From: Pseudomonas sp. UBA6562 | GTDB lineage: Bacteria; Pseudomonadota; Gammaproteobacteria; Pseudomonadales; Pseudomonadaceae | Direction of reading: 5' to 3' | Length of the DNA stretch: 64,000 nt | NCBI RefSeq assembly: GCF_002434265.1 | Contig: NZ_DJJS01000004.1 | Coordinates: 253,079-317,078 of the forward strand | Shown here: positions 36,231-50,771 of the stretch, in pieces | Numbering within the stretch: the first letter of the stretch is position 1 | Layout: every line of letters begins with the position of its first letter | The notes under the pieces: generated by a model | What the model saw: only the letters and a program-made list of their open reading frames with translations | Database searches by the model: none | What the model was told of the DNA's origin: nothing | Translations under genes and position numbers: made by a program

Positions 36231-37358
36231 ATGGCGCGGCTCTGCATCGCACTGGTGGCCGGCGAGGCCAGCGGTGACATTCTAGGTTCCGGCCTGATGC
36301 GCGCCCTCAAGGCCCGCCACCCGGATGTGCGCTTCATCGGCGTAGGCGGCCCGTTGATGGAAGCCGAGGGCATGCAGTCCTACTTCCCCATGGAGCGCCT
36401 GGCGGTCATGGGCCTGGTCGAAGTGCTCGGCCGCCTGCGCGAGCTGCTCAAGCGGCGCAAGGATCTGATCGACACGCTGCTCGGCGAACGGCCCGACGTT
36501 TTCATCGGCATCGACGCGCCGGACTTCACCCTCAACATCGAGCTCAAGCTGCGTCAGGCCGGGATCAAGACCGTACATTACGTCAGCCCGTCGGTCTGGG
36601 CCTGGCGGCAGAAGCGGGTGCTGAAGATTCGCCAGGGCTGCGACCTGATGCTGACCCTGCTGCCGTTCGAAGCGCGCTTCTACGAAGAGCAGGGCGTGCC
36701 GGTGCGTTTCGTTGGCCATCCGCTGGCCGATACCATCCCCCTGCAGGCCGATCGCGACGCCGCACGGCTGGCGCTGGGCCTGGGCCTTGAGCCTGTGGTG
36801 GCGCTGATGCCCGGCAGTCGCGGCGGCGAAGTGGGGCGTTTGGGTGCGTTGTTCCTCGAAGCTGCCGAGCGCCTGTGCGAGCGACTGCCCGGTGTGCGTT
36901 TCGTGCTGCCCTGCGCCAATGCCACTCGCCGCGCGCAGATCGAGCAGATGCTCGAAGGCCGCGACCTACCGTTGACCCTGCTCGACGGCCAGTCGCACCA
37001 GGCCTTGGCCGCCTGCGATGCGGTGCTGATCGCCTCGGGCACCGCCACCCTCGAAGCCTTGCTGTACAAGCGGCCGATGGTAGTGGCCTACCGTCTGGCG
37101 CCGCTGACCTACTGGATTCTCAAACGCATGGTCAAGAGCCCCTACGTTTCGCTGCCCAACCTGCTGGCCCAGCGCCTGTTGGTGCCCGAGCTGCTGCAAG
37201 ACGCAGCGACCAGCGAGGCGCTCGCCGCCACCCTGGCACCCCTGGTGCAGGACGGTTCGGCGCAGACCGAGCCGTTCGACCAGATCCACCGTACCCTGCG
37301 CCGCGACGCCTCGAACCAGGCCGCCGACGCGGTGCTGGCCTTGCTGGAGACGCGCTGA
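36231..37358 (+). CDS. lpxB: Lipid-A-disaccharide synthase LpxB
   Basis: 375 residues, GT19 family. It joins UDP-diacylglucosamine and lipid X to give the lipid A disaccharide at the inner-membrane face. The N-terminal AGEASGDILG and later LMPGSRGGEVGRL and IASGTATLEALL motifs are clear. Its stop overlaps the rnhB start by one base (TGATG). Confidence 0.98.
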   Translation: MARLCIALVAGEASGDILGSGLMRALKARHPDVRFIGVGGPLMEAEGMQSYFPMERLAVMGLVEVLGRLRELLKRRKDLIDTLLGERPDVFIGIDAPDFTLNIELKLRQAGIKTVHYVSPSVWAWRQKRVLKIRQGCDLMLTLLPFEARFYEEQGVPVRFVGHPLADTIPLQADRDAARLALGLGLEPVVALMPGSRGGEVGRLGALFLEAAERLCERLPGVRFVLPCANATRRAQIEQMLEGRDLPLTLLDGQSHQALAACDAVLIASGTATLEALLYKRPMVVAYRLAPLTYWILKRMVKSPYVSLPNLLAQRLLVPELLQDAATSEALAATLAPLVQDGSAQTEPFDQIHRTLRRDASNQAADAVLALLETR

Positions 37359-37981
37359 TGCAGATGGGCCTGGACTTCAGCCTGGTCGAAGAGCTCGTGG
37401 CCGGTGTCGACGAAGTGGGCCGTGGGCCGCTGTGCGGCGATGTGGTCACTGCGGCGGTGATCCTCGATCCGCTGCGGCCGATCCTCGGCCTGAACGATTC
37501 GAAGAAGCTCACCCATGCCAAGCGTGAGGCGCTGTTCGACGAGATCTGCGAGAAGGCCCTGAGCTTCTGCATCGCCCGGGCCGAGGTCGAGGAAATCGAC
37601 CGGCTCAACATCCTGCACGCCACCTTGCTGGCCATGAAGCGGGCGGTCGAAGGTCTGCACATCACGCCGAAACTGGCGCTGATCGACGGCAACCGCTGCC
37701 CGGTGCTGACGGTGCCCGCCGCACCGGTGGTACAGGGTGACGGCAAGGTGCCGGCCATCGCCGCCGCCTCGATCCTCGCCAAGGTCACCCGCGACCGCGA
37801 AATGAGCGTGTTCGAAGGGCTGTACCCCGGTTACGGCATCGGCGCGCACAAGGGCTATCCCACCCCCGTGCACCTCGAGGCCCTGGCCCGCCTGGGGCCG
37901 ACGCCCATCCACCGGCGCTCCTTCGCGCCCGTGCGGCTGGCCTTCGAGCGGCGCGAGACGAGCTTCAGCAGGCTGCTCTAG
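37358..37981 (+). CDS. rnhB: Ribonuclease HII
   Basis: 207 residues. It cleaves RNA of RNA-DNA hybrids and starts removal of single ribonucleotides from DNA. The catalytic acidic pair is Asp18-Glu19 in AGVDEVGRGPLCGDVV, with SKKLTHAKRE following. Coupled to lpxB and followed by dnaE, the usual proteobacterial order. Confidence 0.97.
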   Translation: MQMGLDFSLVEELVAGVDEVGRGPLCGDVVTAAVILDPLRPILGLNDSKKLTHAKREALFDEICEKALSFCIARAEVEEIDRLNILHATLLAMKRAVEGLHITPKLALIDGNRCPVLTVPAAPVVQGDGKVPAIAAASILAKVTRDREMSVFEGLYPGYGIGAHKGYPTPVHLEALARLGPTPIHRRSFAPVRLAFERRETSFSRLL

Positions 37982-38103
37982 CCGTCCATGCCCATCACTG
38001 CACCAGCACCGCCCCGTACGGCACGCTCGTCTCCCGGAACGGCATCCGCTTGACCATTACGGTACAATCGCGCCCCTCGTTTCACACTGCCACAGGATCA
38101 TCA

Positions 38104-41628
<3,525 letters not shown>

Positions 41629-41733
41629 ACCGACCTACTTTAAACTCGACCTCAACGCGCCTGATCCCGTAAGGTATGGCGCCAAACGGATCAACCGGCC
41701 GGCCGCCTGGCCGTAGACCCAAGACGGATGCTT

Positions 41734-42681
<948 letters not shown>

Positions 42682-42692
42682 GACCCATCGCC

Positions 42693-42722
42693 GGAGCGTG
42701 GCGCTTGCTTGTGCCACGCTCC
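42693..42722 (+). terminator. Hairpin between accA and tilS
   Basis: GGAGCGTGGC (42693-42702) pairs exactly with GCCACGCTCC (42713-42722) across a 10-base loop. No T tract follows and the tilS ATG is 14 bases beyond, so it may act as an RNA processing or translation-control structure rather than a full stop. Confidence 0.55.
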
Positions 42723-42735
42723 GCAGGCAGGCCGC

Positions 42736-44031
42736 ATGCCCGACCTCACCTCCTTCCTTCGTCCCTGGCTGAACGCCCCCCGCTGGTACGTCGCCTTTTC
42801 CGGCGGTCTCGATTCCACTGTTCTGTTGCACGCATTGCATGCCTACGGGCAGCGCCATGGTGCGCCGCCATTGTGCGCGGTGCATGTGCACCATGGCTTG
42901 CAAGCGGTGGCCGACACTTGGCCAGACCACTGCCGGCAAGTGTGCGAACACCTGGGTGTCGAACTGCGCGTCGTCCGGGTCCAGGTCGAGTCGGGCGCCA
43001 GCCTCGAACAGGCGGCGCGCACCGCGCGCTATGCGGCATTCGCCGAGGTGCTGGAGGAGGGTGCGGTGCTGTTCACCGGCCAGCACCGCGACGATCAGGC
43101 CGAAACCCTGCTCCTGCGTCTGCTCAGAGGCGCCGGCGTGCGCGGCTTGACCGCCATGCCGGCGGCGCGCAGGCTGGGCCGCGGGCACTTGCTGCGGCCC
43201 TTGCTCGACTTCTCCCGCGAACAATTGCGCGAGCATGCCGAGCAGGCGGGCCTGGTGTGGATCGAAGACCCATCCAATGACGATGTGCGCTTTGCGCGTA
43301 ACTACCTGCGTGGCGAAGTGCTGCCTGTACTGCGCCGGCGTTGGCCACAGGTCGGGCTGAGCCTGGCGCGCAGCGCAGCGCATCTGGGGGAGGCCCAGGA
43401 CCTGCTCGACGAGCTGGCACGGGACGATTTGCAGACGGCATCGGCAGGGCAGGCCTTCGCCTGGTCGGGCGTCGATTCCTTGGGCTTGCAAGCGCTCAAG
43501 GACCTGTCGCCCGCCCGACAGCGCAATGCGTTGCAGTACTGGCTCGCGCCGCGCACGCGCCTCCCCGACACGCGCCACTGGGCGGGCTGGGAGGCGTTGC
43601 GCGATGCAGCCGTCGATGCGCAACCGGTCTGGCGGCTCAGCGACGGGCAACTGCTGCGCAGCCAAGGCCGCCTATGGTGGTTGCAGGGCAGTTGGCTGCG
43701 GCCCCCGCAAGGCGGCCTGACCTGGCCGAATCCCGACGTGGCGCTGGCGTTGCCCAACAACGGTCGGCTGCAACTGCTCGGTGCGCCGCCGAGTGGCGCG
43801 TTGCGCGTCGAGTATCGCCAGGGCGGGGAAATGCTCGAAGTGCCCGGGCGCGGCCGGCGCGACCTCAAACGTCTGCTCAACGAGCAGCAGGTGCCGACCT
43901 TCATCCGCCAGCGCCTGCCGCTGGTATGGCAAGGCGAGCGGCTGCTGGCGGTGGCCAACCTGCCCGAGCTGGCGGAGACGGCCGTGCGAGCCCATTGGAC
44001 GCCACCGGACAGCGCGCAGTATTTGAGCTGA
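42736..44031 (+). CDS. tilS: tRNA(Ile)-lysidine synthetase TilS
   Basis: 431 residues from MPDLTSFLRPWL. It attaches lysine to C34 of the AUA-reading tRNA-Ile. The PP-loop ATPase motif is FSGGLDSTVLL (22-27 for SGGLDS), followed by HVHHGLQ and GQHRDDQAETLLLRLLRGAG, and the C-terminal substrate-binding domains. The start lies just after the accA-tilS hairpin with only a weak AGGCAGG Shine-Dalgarno. Confidence 0.97.
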   Translation: MPDLTSFLRPWLNAPRWYVAFSGGLDSTVLLHALHAYGQRHGAPPLCAVHVHHGLQAVADTWPDHCRQVCEHLGVELRVVRVQVESGASLEQAARTARYAAFAEVLEEGAVLFTGQHRDDQAETLLLRLLRGAGVRGLTAMPAARRLGRGHLLRPLLDFSREQLREHAEQAGLVWIEDPSNDDVRFARNYLRGEVLPVLRRRWPQVGLSLARSAAHLGEAQDLLDELARDDLQTASAGQAFAWSGVDSLGLQALKDLSPARQRNALQYWLAPRTRLPDTRHWAGWEALRDAAVDAQPVWRLSDGQLLRSQGRLWWLQGSWLRPPQGGLTWPNPDVALALPNNGRLQLLGAPPSGALRVEYRQGGEMLEVPGRGRRDLKRLLNEQQVPTFIRQRLPLVWQGERLLAVANLPELAETAVRAHWTPPDSAQYLS

Positions 44032-44301
44032 TCTGGACATTCCGGTAGACTACCCTCCCTTCTTGATACAACTTCTGCGCTTTGTCCGAAAACGCAGCGG
44101 TTGCCGATTACCAAGCAGTTTTTTGCTGGGCTGAATTTCTGAAAATGACAAGCGAGCTCCATGCCGGGACTACCCCGGTCTGTACAGACGCGGCAGTTTT
44201 TCGAGATGCACTGTGATTGACGCAGGTGATCGGGGGCTTCGGCCTTCCTTCGCTTTCTCCGGCGGCGCTGGCCGCTTTAACGCAGACTTCTAGGGTTTTT
44301 C

Positions 44302-45930
44302 ATGACGCGCTACATATTCGTCACGGGCGGTGTTGTTTCTTCATTGGGGAAAGGCATTGCCTCGGCTTCCCTGGCGGCCATCCTGGAAGCGCGGGGCCTG
44401 AAGGTCACCATGCTCAAGCTGGACCCGTACATCAACGTCGATCCGGGCACCATGAGCCCGTTCCAGCATGGTGAAGTGTTCGTCACCCAAGACGGTGCCG
44501 AGACCGACCTCGACCTGGGCCACTACGAGCGGTTCATCCGCACCACCATGACCCAGAACAACAACTTCACCACCGGCCGTGTCTACGAGCACGTGCTGCG
44601 CAAAGAGCGCCGCGGTGACTACCTGGGCGCGACCATCCAGGTCATTCCGCATATCACCGACGAGATCAAGCGCCGCATCATCAAGGGTGCCGGCGATGCC
44701 GACGTGGCTCTGGTGGAAATCGGCGGTACGGTCGGCGACATCGAGTCGCAGCCGTTCCTCGAAGCCATCCGCCAACTGCGCGTCGAAGTCGGCTCCAAAC
44801 GCGCCATGCTGATGCACCTGACCCTGGTCCCGTACATCGCCACCGCAGGCGAAACCAAGACCAAGCCGACCCAGCATTCGGTCAAGGAACTGCGCTCCAT
44901 CGGTCTGCAGCCCGACGTGCTGATCTGCCGTTCCGACCACCCGGTCGACGCTTCGTCGCGGCGCAAGATCGCCCTGTTCACCAACGTCGAAGAGCGTGCG
45001 GTGATCTCCCTGGAAGACGTCGACACCATCTACAAGATCCCAGGCGTGCTGCATGCCCAGGGCCTGGACGACTTCGTCACCGAGCGCTTCGGCCTGCAAT
45101 GCGACAGCGCCGATCTGTCCGAGTGGGACCAAGTGGTCGACGCCAAGCTCAACCCCGAGCATGAAGTCACCATCGCCATGGTCGGCAAGTACATGGAGCT
45201 GCTCGATGCCTACAAGTCGCTGATCGAAGCGATGAGCCACGCCGGCATCCAGAACCGCACCAAGGTCAACCTGCGCTACATCGATTCCGAAGACATCGAG
45301 AACCAGGGCACCAGCCTGCTCGAAGGCGCCGACGCCATCCTCGTACCGGGCGGCTTCGGTCTGCGCGGTGTCGAAGGCAAGATCCAGGCGGTGCAGTTCG
45401 CGCGCGAAAACAAGGTTCCCTACCTGGGCATCTGCCTGGGCATGCAAGTGGCGGTGATCGAATTCGCCCGCAACGTGATGGGCTGGACCGACGCCAACTC
45501 CACCGAGTTCGACCGCAACAGCGTGCATCCGGTCGTGGGCCTGATCACCGAGTGGTCGGACAACACCGGTGCCGTGGAAACCCGTACCGAAACCTCCGAC
45601 CTGGGCGGCACCATGCGCCTGGGCGCGCAGGAATGCCAGCTGGTCGGCAACTCCAAGGTGCACGACTGCTACGGCCAGGACGTGATCGTCGAACGTCACC
45701 GCCACCGTTACGAAGTCAACAACGTGCTGCTGCCGCAGATGGTCGATGCCGGTTTGCAAGTGTCCGGTCGCTCGGGCGACGGCGCGCTGGTGGAAGTGGT
45801 CGAGTCCAAGGACCACCCATGGTTCGTCGCCTGCCAGTTCCACCCGGAGTTCACCTCCACCCCGCGTGACGGTCACCCGCTGTTCAGCGGCTTCGTCAAG
45901 GCGGCCTTGGCGCAGAAGCAAAAGGCCTAA
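44302..45930 (+). CDS. pyrG: CTP synthase
   Basis: 542 residues. It aminates UTP to CTP using glutamine. The synthetase domain opens with TGGVVSSLGKGIASASLAA, and the class I glutamine amidotransferase domain has Cys378 in GICLGMQ and the His514/Glu516 dyad in FHPEF. The 270 bases upstream hold no gene. In Pseudomonas, kdsA normally follows pyrG; here eno follows directly after 270 bases. Confidence 0.99.
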   Translation: MTRYIFVTGGVVSSLGKGIASASLAAILEARGLKVTMLKLDPYINVDPGTMSPFQHGEVFVTQDGAETDLDLGHYERFIRTTMTQNNNFTTGRVYEHVLRKERRGDYLGATIQVIPHITDEIKRRIIKGAGDADVALVEIGGTVGDIESQPFLEAIRQLRVEVGSKRAMLMHLTLVPYIATAGETKTKPTQHSVKELRSIGLQPDVLICRSDHPVDASSRRKIALFTNVEERAVISLEDVDTIYKIPGVLHAQGLDDFVTERFGLQCDSADLSEWDQVVDAKLNPEHEVTIAMVGKYMELLDAYKSLIEAMSHAGIQNRTKVNLRYIDSEDIENQGTSLLEGADAILVPGGFGLRGVEGKIQAVQFARENKVPYLGICLGMQVAVIEFARNVMGWTDANSTEFDRNSVHPVVGLITEWSDNTGAVETRTETSDLGGTMRLGAQECQLVGNSKVHDCYGQDVIVERHRHRYEVNNVLLPQMVDAGLQVSGRSGDGALVEVVESKDHPWFVACQFHPEFTSTPRDGHPLFSGFVKAALAQKQKA

Positions 45931-46200
45931 GACGGCCCGTACGTCGCTCGTCCATCGTGCAAGCGGTGGAAGGGCGACGCTTCCTACCCCCGCCGTCGCT
46001 CGATGGCTCAGGTAGCTGAAAAGTTTTCTGACGGTAGAAGCCGCATGATGCCGGTTTCTCCGGTAAAGTACCGCCCGTTCGCCCTCTGACCCTGAAGTCA
46101 GCGGGCAGCGGTCGTCAGGCCTGCCGCTTCATCCCTGCCTGGCCCGCAGCCGAATTTTCCTAGTTGCGTCGTTTTCGTCAATTCTGGAGTGCTTACAACA

Positions 46201-47490
<1,290 letters not shown>

Positions 47491-47576
47491 TTCGGAGATG
47501 GTAAAAAGGCAGCACCTGCAACTGCCCGAGCGGTGTCGTTGAACCGGTCGGGCATTCGTAAGGTCTCTGTCGACGG

Positions 47577-47596
47577 AGCCTGGCCTCGGCCAGGCT
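47577..47596 (+). terminator. Hairpin between eno and ftsB
   Basis: AGCCTGGCC and GGCCAGGCT form a 9-bp stem with a two-base loop. No T tract. It lies 53 bases before the ftsB start, so it may be partial terminator or processing site. Confidence 0.45.
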
Positions 47597-47648
47597 TCGT
47601 GCTATGTGGGCCACGCGTCTGCTGCCCTTCACACCCCTGGATATCCTG

Positions 47649-47930
47649 ATGCGCAGTCCTTATTGGTTGTTCCTCGTTCTGCTCCTGCTGCTGGCCGGCC
47701 TGCAGTACCGCCTGTGGGTGGGCAACGGCAGCCTGGCGCAAGCGGCCGAGCTCAAGCAGCAAATCGACGACCAGCATGTCGAGAACGAGCGCTTGCTGGA
47801 GCGCAACCGCGTGCTCTATGCCGAAGTGCTGGAATTGAAGAAAGGTATGGAAACCGTCGAGGAGCGCGCCCGGCACGAGCTGGGCATGGTCAAGGAAGGC
47901 GAAACCCTCTACCAACTGCCGCAGAAATGA
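47649..47930 (+). CDS. ftsB: Cell division protein FtsB
   Basis: 93 residues from MRSPYWLFLVLLLLL. One N-terminal membrane span (about 3-21) is followed by a periplasmic coiled coil (about 30-70, QAAELKQQIDDQHVENERLL). It links FtsQ and FtsL in the divisome. The chosen ATG starts directly before the membrane span; an earlier ATG 15 codons upstream adds residues not seen in the family. Overlaps ispD by ATGA. Confidence 0.95.
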   Translation: MRSPYWLFLVLLLLLAGLQYRLWVGNGSLAQAAELKQQIDDQHVENERLLERNRVLYAEVLELKKGMETVEERARHELGMVKEGETLYQLPQK

Positions 47931-48634
47931 GTGTGCCTTTGCCCACGTTCTGGGCCGTGCTGCCCGCAGCCGGGGTCGGTGCGCGCATGGCGGCCGACCG
48001 GCCCAAGCAATATCTGGCGCTGGGTGGCAAGACCCTCATCGAACACGCGCTGGACTGTTTTCTCGACCACCCCCAGCTCAAGGGCGTGGTGGTCAGCCTG
48101 GCCGAGCACGACCCGTACTGGCCAGGTTTGCGTTGCGCCAGCGACCCGCGCATACAGCGTGCGCCCGGTGGCCGCGAGCGTGCCGACTCGGTGCTCAACG
48201 CCCTGCTGCACCTGCATGCGCAAGGGGCATCGGATGCCGACTGGGTGCTGGTGCACGATGCGGCGCGGCCCAACCTGGCCAGGGCAGACCTGGACACGCT
48301 GCTGGGCGAACTGGCCGACGATCCGGTCGGCGGTCTGCTGGCGGTGCCCGCCAAAGACACGCTCAAACGCGTCGGTGCCGATGGCCGGGTCGCGGCGACG
48401 GTGGATCGCAGCACCATCTGGTTGGCCTACACCCCGCAGATGTTTCGCCTGGGCGCCTTGCACCATGCGCTCGCCGAGTGCCAGGTGGCCGACGTCGCGG
48501 TCACCGACGAAGCCTCCGCGATGGAATGGTCCGGCCAGGCGCCGCGCCTGATCGAAGGGCGCGGCGACAACATCAAGGTCACCCGCCCCGAAGACCTCGA
48601 ATGGCTGCGCCAACGCTGGTCCAGCCGCGCTTGA
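47927..48634 (+). CDS. ispD: 2-C-methyl-D-erythritol 4-phosphate cytidylyltransferase IspD
   Basis: 235 residues. It joins MEP and CTP to give CDP-methylerythritol, the step after Dxr. The nucleotide-binding LPAAGVGARMAADRPKQYL and VLVHDAARPNL motifs are clear. Translationally coupled to ftsB, a conserved order. Convergent with the LysR gene 12 bases later. Confidence 0.97.
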   Translation: MSVPLPTFWAVLPAAGVGARMAADRPKQYLALGGKTLIEHALDCFLDHPQLKGVVVSLAEHDPYWPGLRCASDPRIQRAPGGRERADSVLNALLHLHAQGASDADWVLVHDAARPNLARADLDTLLGELADDPVGGLLAVPAKDTLKRVGADGRVAATVDRSTIWLAYTPQMFRLGALHHALAECQVADVAVTDEASAMEWSGQAPRLIEGRGDNIKVTRPEDLEWLRQRWSSRA

Positions 48635-48646
48635 GTCGGCGCCCGC

Positions 48647-49543
48647 TCAGGCCTGGCAATACTCCGGCCGCTTGGCCAGTTCTTCCTTGAGGTAGTCCAC
48701 CAGCCGCCGCACCTTGGGCGACAGGTGACGCTGCTGTGGGTACAGCGCCCACACCGCCGTGTTGGGCGGCTGGTGGGCGTCGAGCAGCGACACCAGGGCG
48801 CCGCTGCGCAAATGCTCGAGCACGTAATAGTCCGGCAACTGGCCCAAGCCCATGCCTTGCAGCGCTGCGTCCAACACCGCCTGGCCGCTGTTGCAGCGCC
48901 AATTGCCCTGCACCCGCTGGCTTAACTCACGGCCGTCCTGTTGCAGGCTCCAGATGTCGGAACTGCCGATCAGGCAATTGTGCCGCGCCAGCTCTGACAG
49001 GCTGTGCGGCCTGCCGTAGCGTTCCAGGTAGGCAGGGGAGGCGCAGACGTACATGCGCCGCGGCGCCAGGCGGCTGGCCACCAGCCGCGAGTCCTGCAAG
49101 CGGCCCAGGCGGATCGCCAGGTCCATGCCCTCGTGCAGCAAGTCGAGGTTGCTGTTGCTCAGCTCCACTTCCAGACGCAATTGTGGGTAGAGCGCCATGA
49201 ACCGGGTCACCAGCGGCACGATGAAGCGCTCGCCATAGGCCACCGCGCAGGTCATGCGCAAAAGGCCCTTGGGCTCGCTGGACAAGTCACCCATGGCGCG
49301 CAACGCTTCTTCGCGGCCGTCTTGCAGGCGCTGGCAGTGGTGCAGGAAGGTCTGCCCGGCTTCGCTCAAGGTCACCCGGCGTGTGCTGCGGTACAGCAGG
49401 CGCGTCTGCAAACGCTCTTCCAGGCGCGCGATCTGCCGGCTGATATGCGACGAAGACACGCCCAGGCGCTCGGCCGCCGCAGTGAACTGCCCATGCTCGG
49501 CCACCGCCACGAATTCGTCGATCCCTTCCCAACGACTGCTCAT
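48647..49543 (-). CDS. LysR-family transcriptional regulator
   Basis: 298 residues. N-terminal winged helix-turn-helix (about 1-60, with FTAAAERLGVSSSHISRQI) and a periplasmic-binding-protein-like effector domain. It is divergent from adhC, 107 bases apart, with an AATAAT/ATTATT inverted repeat between. Regulation of adhC-fghA and itself is likely from the layout but is inference; the ligand is unknown. Confidence 0.92.
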   Translation of the reverse strand: MSSRWEGIDEFVAVAEHGQFTAAAERLGVSSSHISRQIARLEERLQTRLLYRSTRRVTLSEAGQTFLHHCQRLQDGREEALRAMGDLSSEPKGLLRMTCAVAYGERFIVPLVTRFMALYPQLRLEVELSNSNLDLLHEGMDLAIRLGRLQDSRLVASRLAPRRMYVCASPAYLERYGRPHSLSELARHNCLIGSSDIWSLQQDGRELSQRVQGNWRCNSGQAVLDAALQGMGLGQLPDYYVLEHLRSGALVSLLDAHQPPNTAVWALYPQQRHLSPKVRRLVDYLKEELAKRPEYCQA

Positions 49544-49560
49544 GATTGTCCCTGTACGGC

Positions 49561-49589
49561 AATAATGTTTTGACGGGAGCGGGATTATT
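49561..49589. promoter_or_regulatory. Candidate LysR operator between the regulator and adhC
   Basis: AATAAT (49561-49566) and ATTATT (49584-49589) are exact reverse complements 17 bases apart, in the 107-base divergent gap. AT-rich inverted repeats in this position are typical LysR binding sites. A TTAATT box further right (49613 onward) may belong to the adhC promoter. Confidence 0.45.
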
Positions 49590-49650
49590 CATCAAAAGCC
49601 GGTTAATTACACTGCCCCCTGGATCGACCCTTTCCTACAGGAGACCTTTG

Positions 49651-50763
49651 ATGATCAAGTCCCGTGCTGCTGTTGCCTTCGAGGCCAAGAAACCCCTTGA
49701 GATCGTCGAAGTCGACGTGGCCATGCCCAAAGCGGGCGAAGTGCTGTTGCGCGTGGTAGCCAGCGGCGTCTGCCACACCGATGCCTATACCCTGTCGGGT
49801 GCCGACCCGGAAGGCATCTTCCCATCCATCCTCGGTCATGAAGGCGGGGCCATCGTCGAGGCGGTGGGCGAGGGCGTGACCTCGGTCGCCGTGGGCGACC
49901 ACGTGATCCCGCTGTACACACCCGAGTGCGGCCAGTGCAAATTCTGCCGCTCGGGCAAGACCAACCTCTGCCAGGCCATTCGCGCCACCCAGGGCAAGGG
50001 CCTGATGCCTGACGGCACCACGCGCTTTTCCTACAAAGGCCAGCAACTGTTCCACTACATGGGCACCTCGACTTTCTCCGAATACACCGTGCTGCCGGAA
50101 ATTTCCGTGGCCAAGATTCAGAAGGAAGCGCCGCTGGAAAAGGTCTGCCTGCTCGGCTGTGGCGTAACCACCGGCATCGGCGCGGTGCTCAACACCGCCA
50201 AGGTCCAGCCCGGTGACACGGTAGCGGTGTTCGGCCTGGGCGGCATCGGCCTGTCGGCGATCATCGGTGCGGTCAAGGCCAAGGCTTCGCGCATCATCGC
50301 CATCGACATCAACCCGGCCAAGTTCGAGATCGCCAAACAGCTCGGCGCCACCGACTGCATCAACCCCAAGGAATACGACCGCCCGATCCAGGAAGTCATC
50401 GTCGACCTCACCGACGGCGGCGTGGACTACTCCTTCGAGTGCATCGGCAACGTGCAGCTGATGCGCGCGGCATTGGAGTGCTGCCACAAGGGCTGGGGCG
50501 AGTCGGTGATCATCGGCGTGGCCGGTGCCGGTCAGGAAATCGCCACCCGTCCGTTCCAGCTGGTCACCGGCCGCGTCTGGCGCGGTTCGGCTTTCGGCGG
50601 CGTGCGTGGCCGCAGCGAGCTGCCGAGCTACGTGGAAATGTCGGAAAAGGGCGAAATTCCGCTGGATACCTTCATCACCCACACCATGGGGCTGGAAGAC
50701 ATCAACAAGGCCTTCGACCTGATGCATGAAGGCAAGAGCATCCGCAGCGTGATCCACTTCTGA
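49651..50763 (+). CDS. adhC: S-(hydroxymethyl)glutathione dehydrogenase, class III alcohol dehydrogenase
   Basis: 370 residues from MIKSRAAVAFEAKKP, preceded by CAGGAGACC. It oxidises hydroxymethylglutathione (formaldehyde plus glutathione) to S-formylglutathione with NAD+. Catalytic zinc ligands include Cys41 (GVCHTD) and the GHEGGAIVE histidine; the structural zinc site is the four-cysteine CGQCKFCRSGKTNLC. FGLGGIGLSAIIGA is the NAD fold. Eight bases separate it from fghA. Also named frmA; it can act as S-nitrosoglutathione reductase. Confidence 0.97.
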   Translation: MIKSRAAVAFEAKKPLEIVEVDVAMPKAGEVLLRVVASGVCHTDAYTLSGADPEGIFPSILGHEGGAIVEAVGEGVTSVAVGDHVIPLYTPECGQCKFCRSGKTNLCQAIRATQGKGLMPDGTTRFSYKGQQLFHYMGTSTFSEYTVLPEISVAKIQKEAPLEKVCLLGCGVTTGIGAVLNTAKVQPGDTVAVFGLGGIGLSAIIGAVKAKASRIIAIDINPAKFEIAKQLGATDCINPKEYDRPIQEVIVDLTDGGVDYSFECIGNVQLMRAALECCHKGWGESVIIGVAGAGQEIATRPFQLVTGRVWRGSAFGGVRGRSELPSYVEMSEKGEIPLDTFITHTMGLEDINKAFDLMHEGKSIRSVIHF

Positions 50764-50771
50764 GGTCGAAC

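Noticed and set aside
44032..44301. Gap before pyrG searched for a regulatory RNA
   Set aside because: Some pairing is possible but I see no terminator with T tract or known motif; Gram-negative pyrG is not known to be attenuated.
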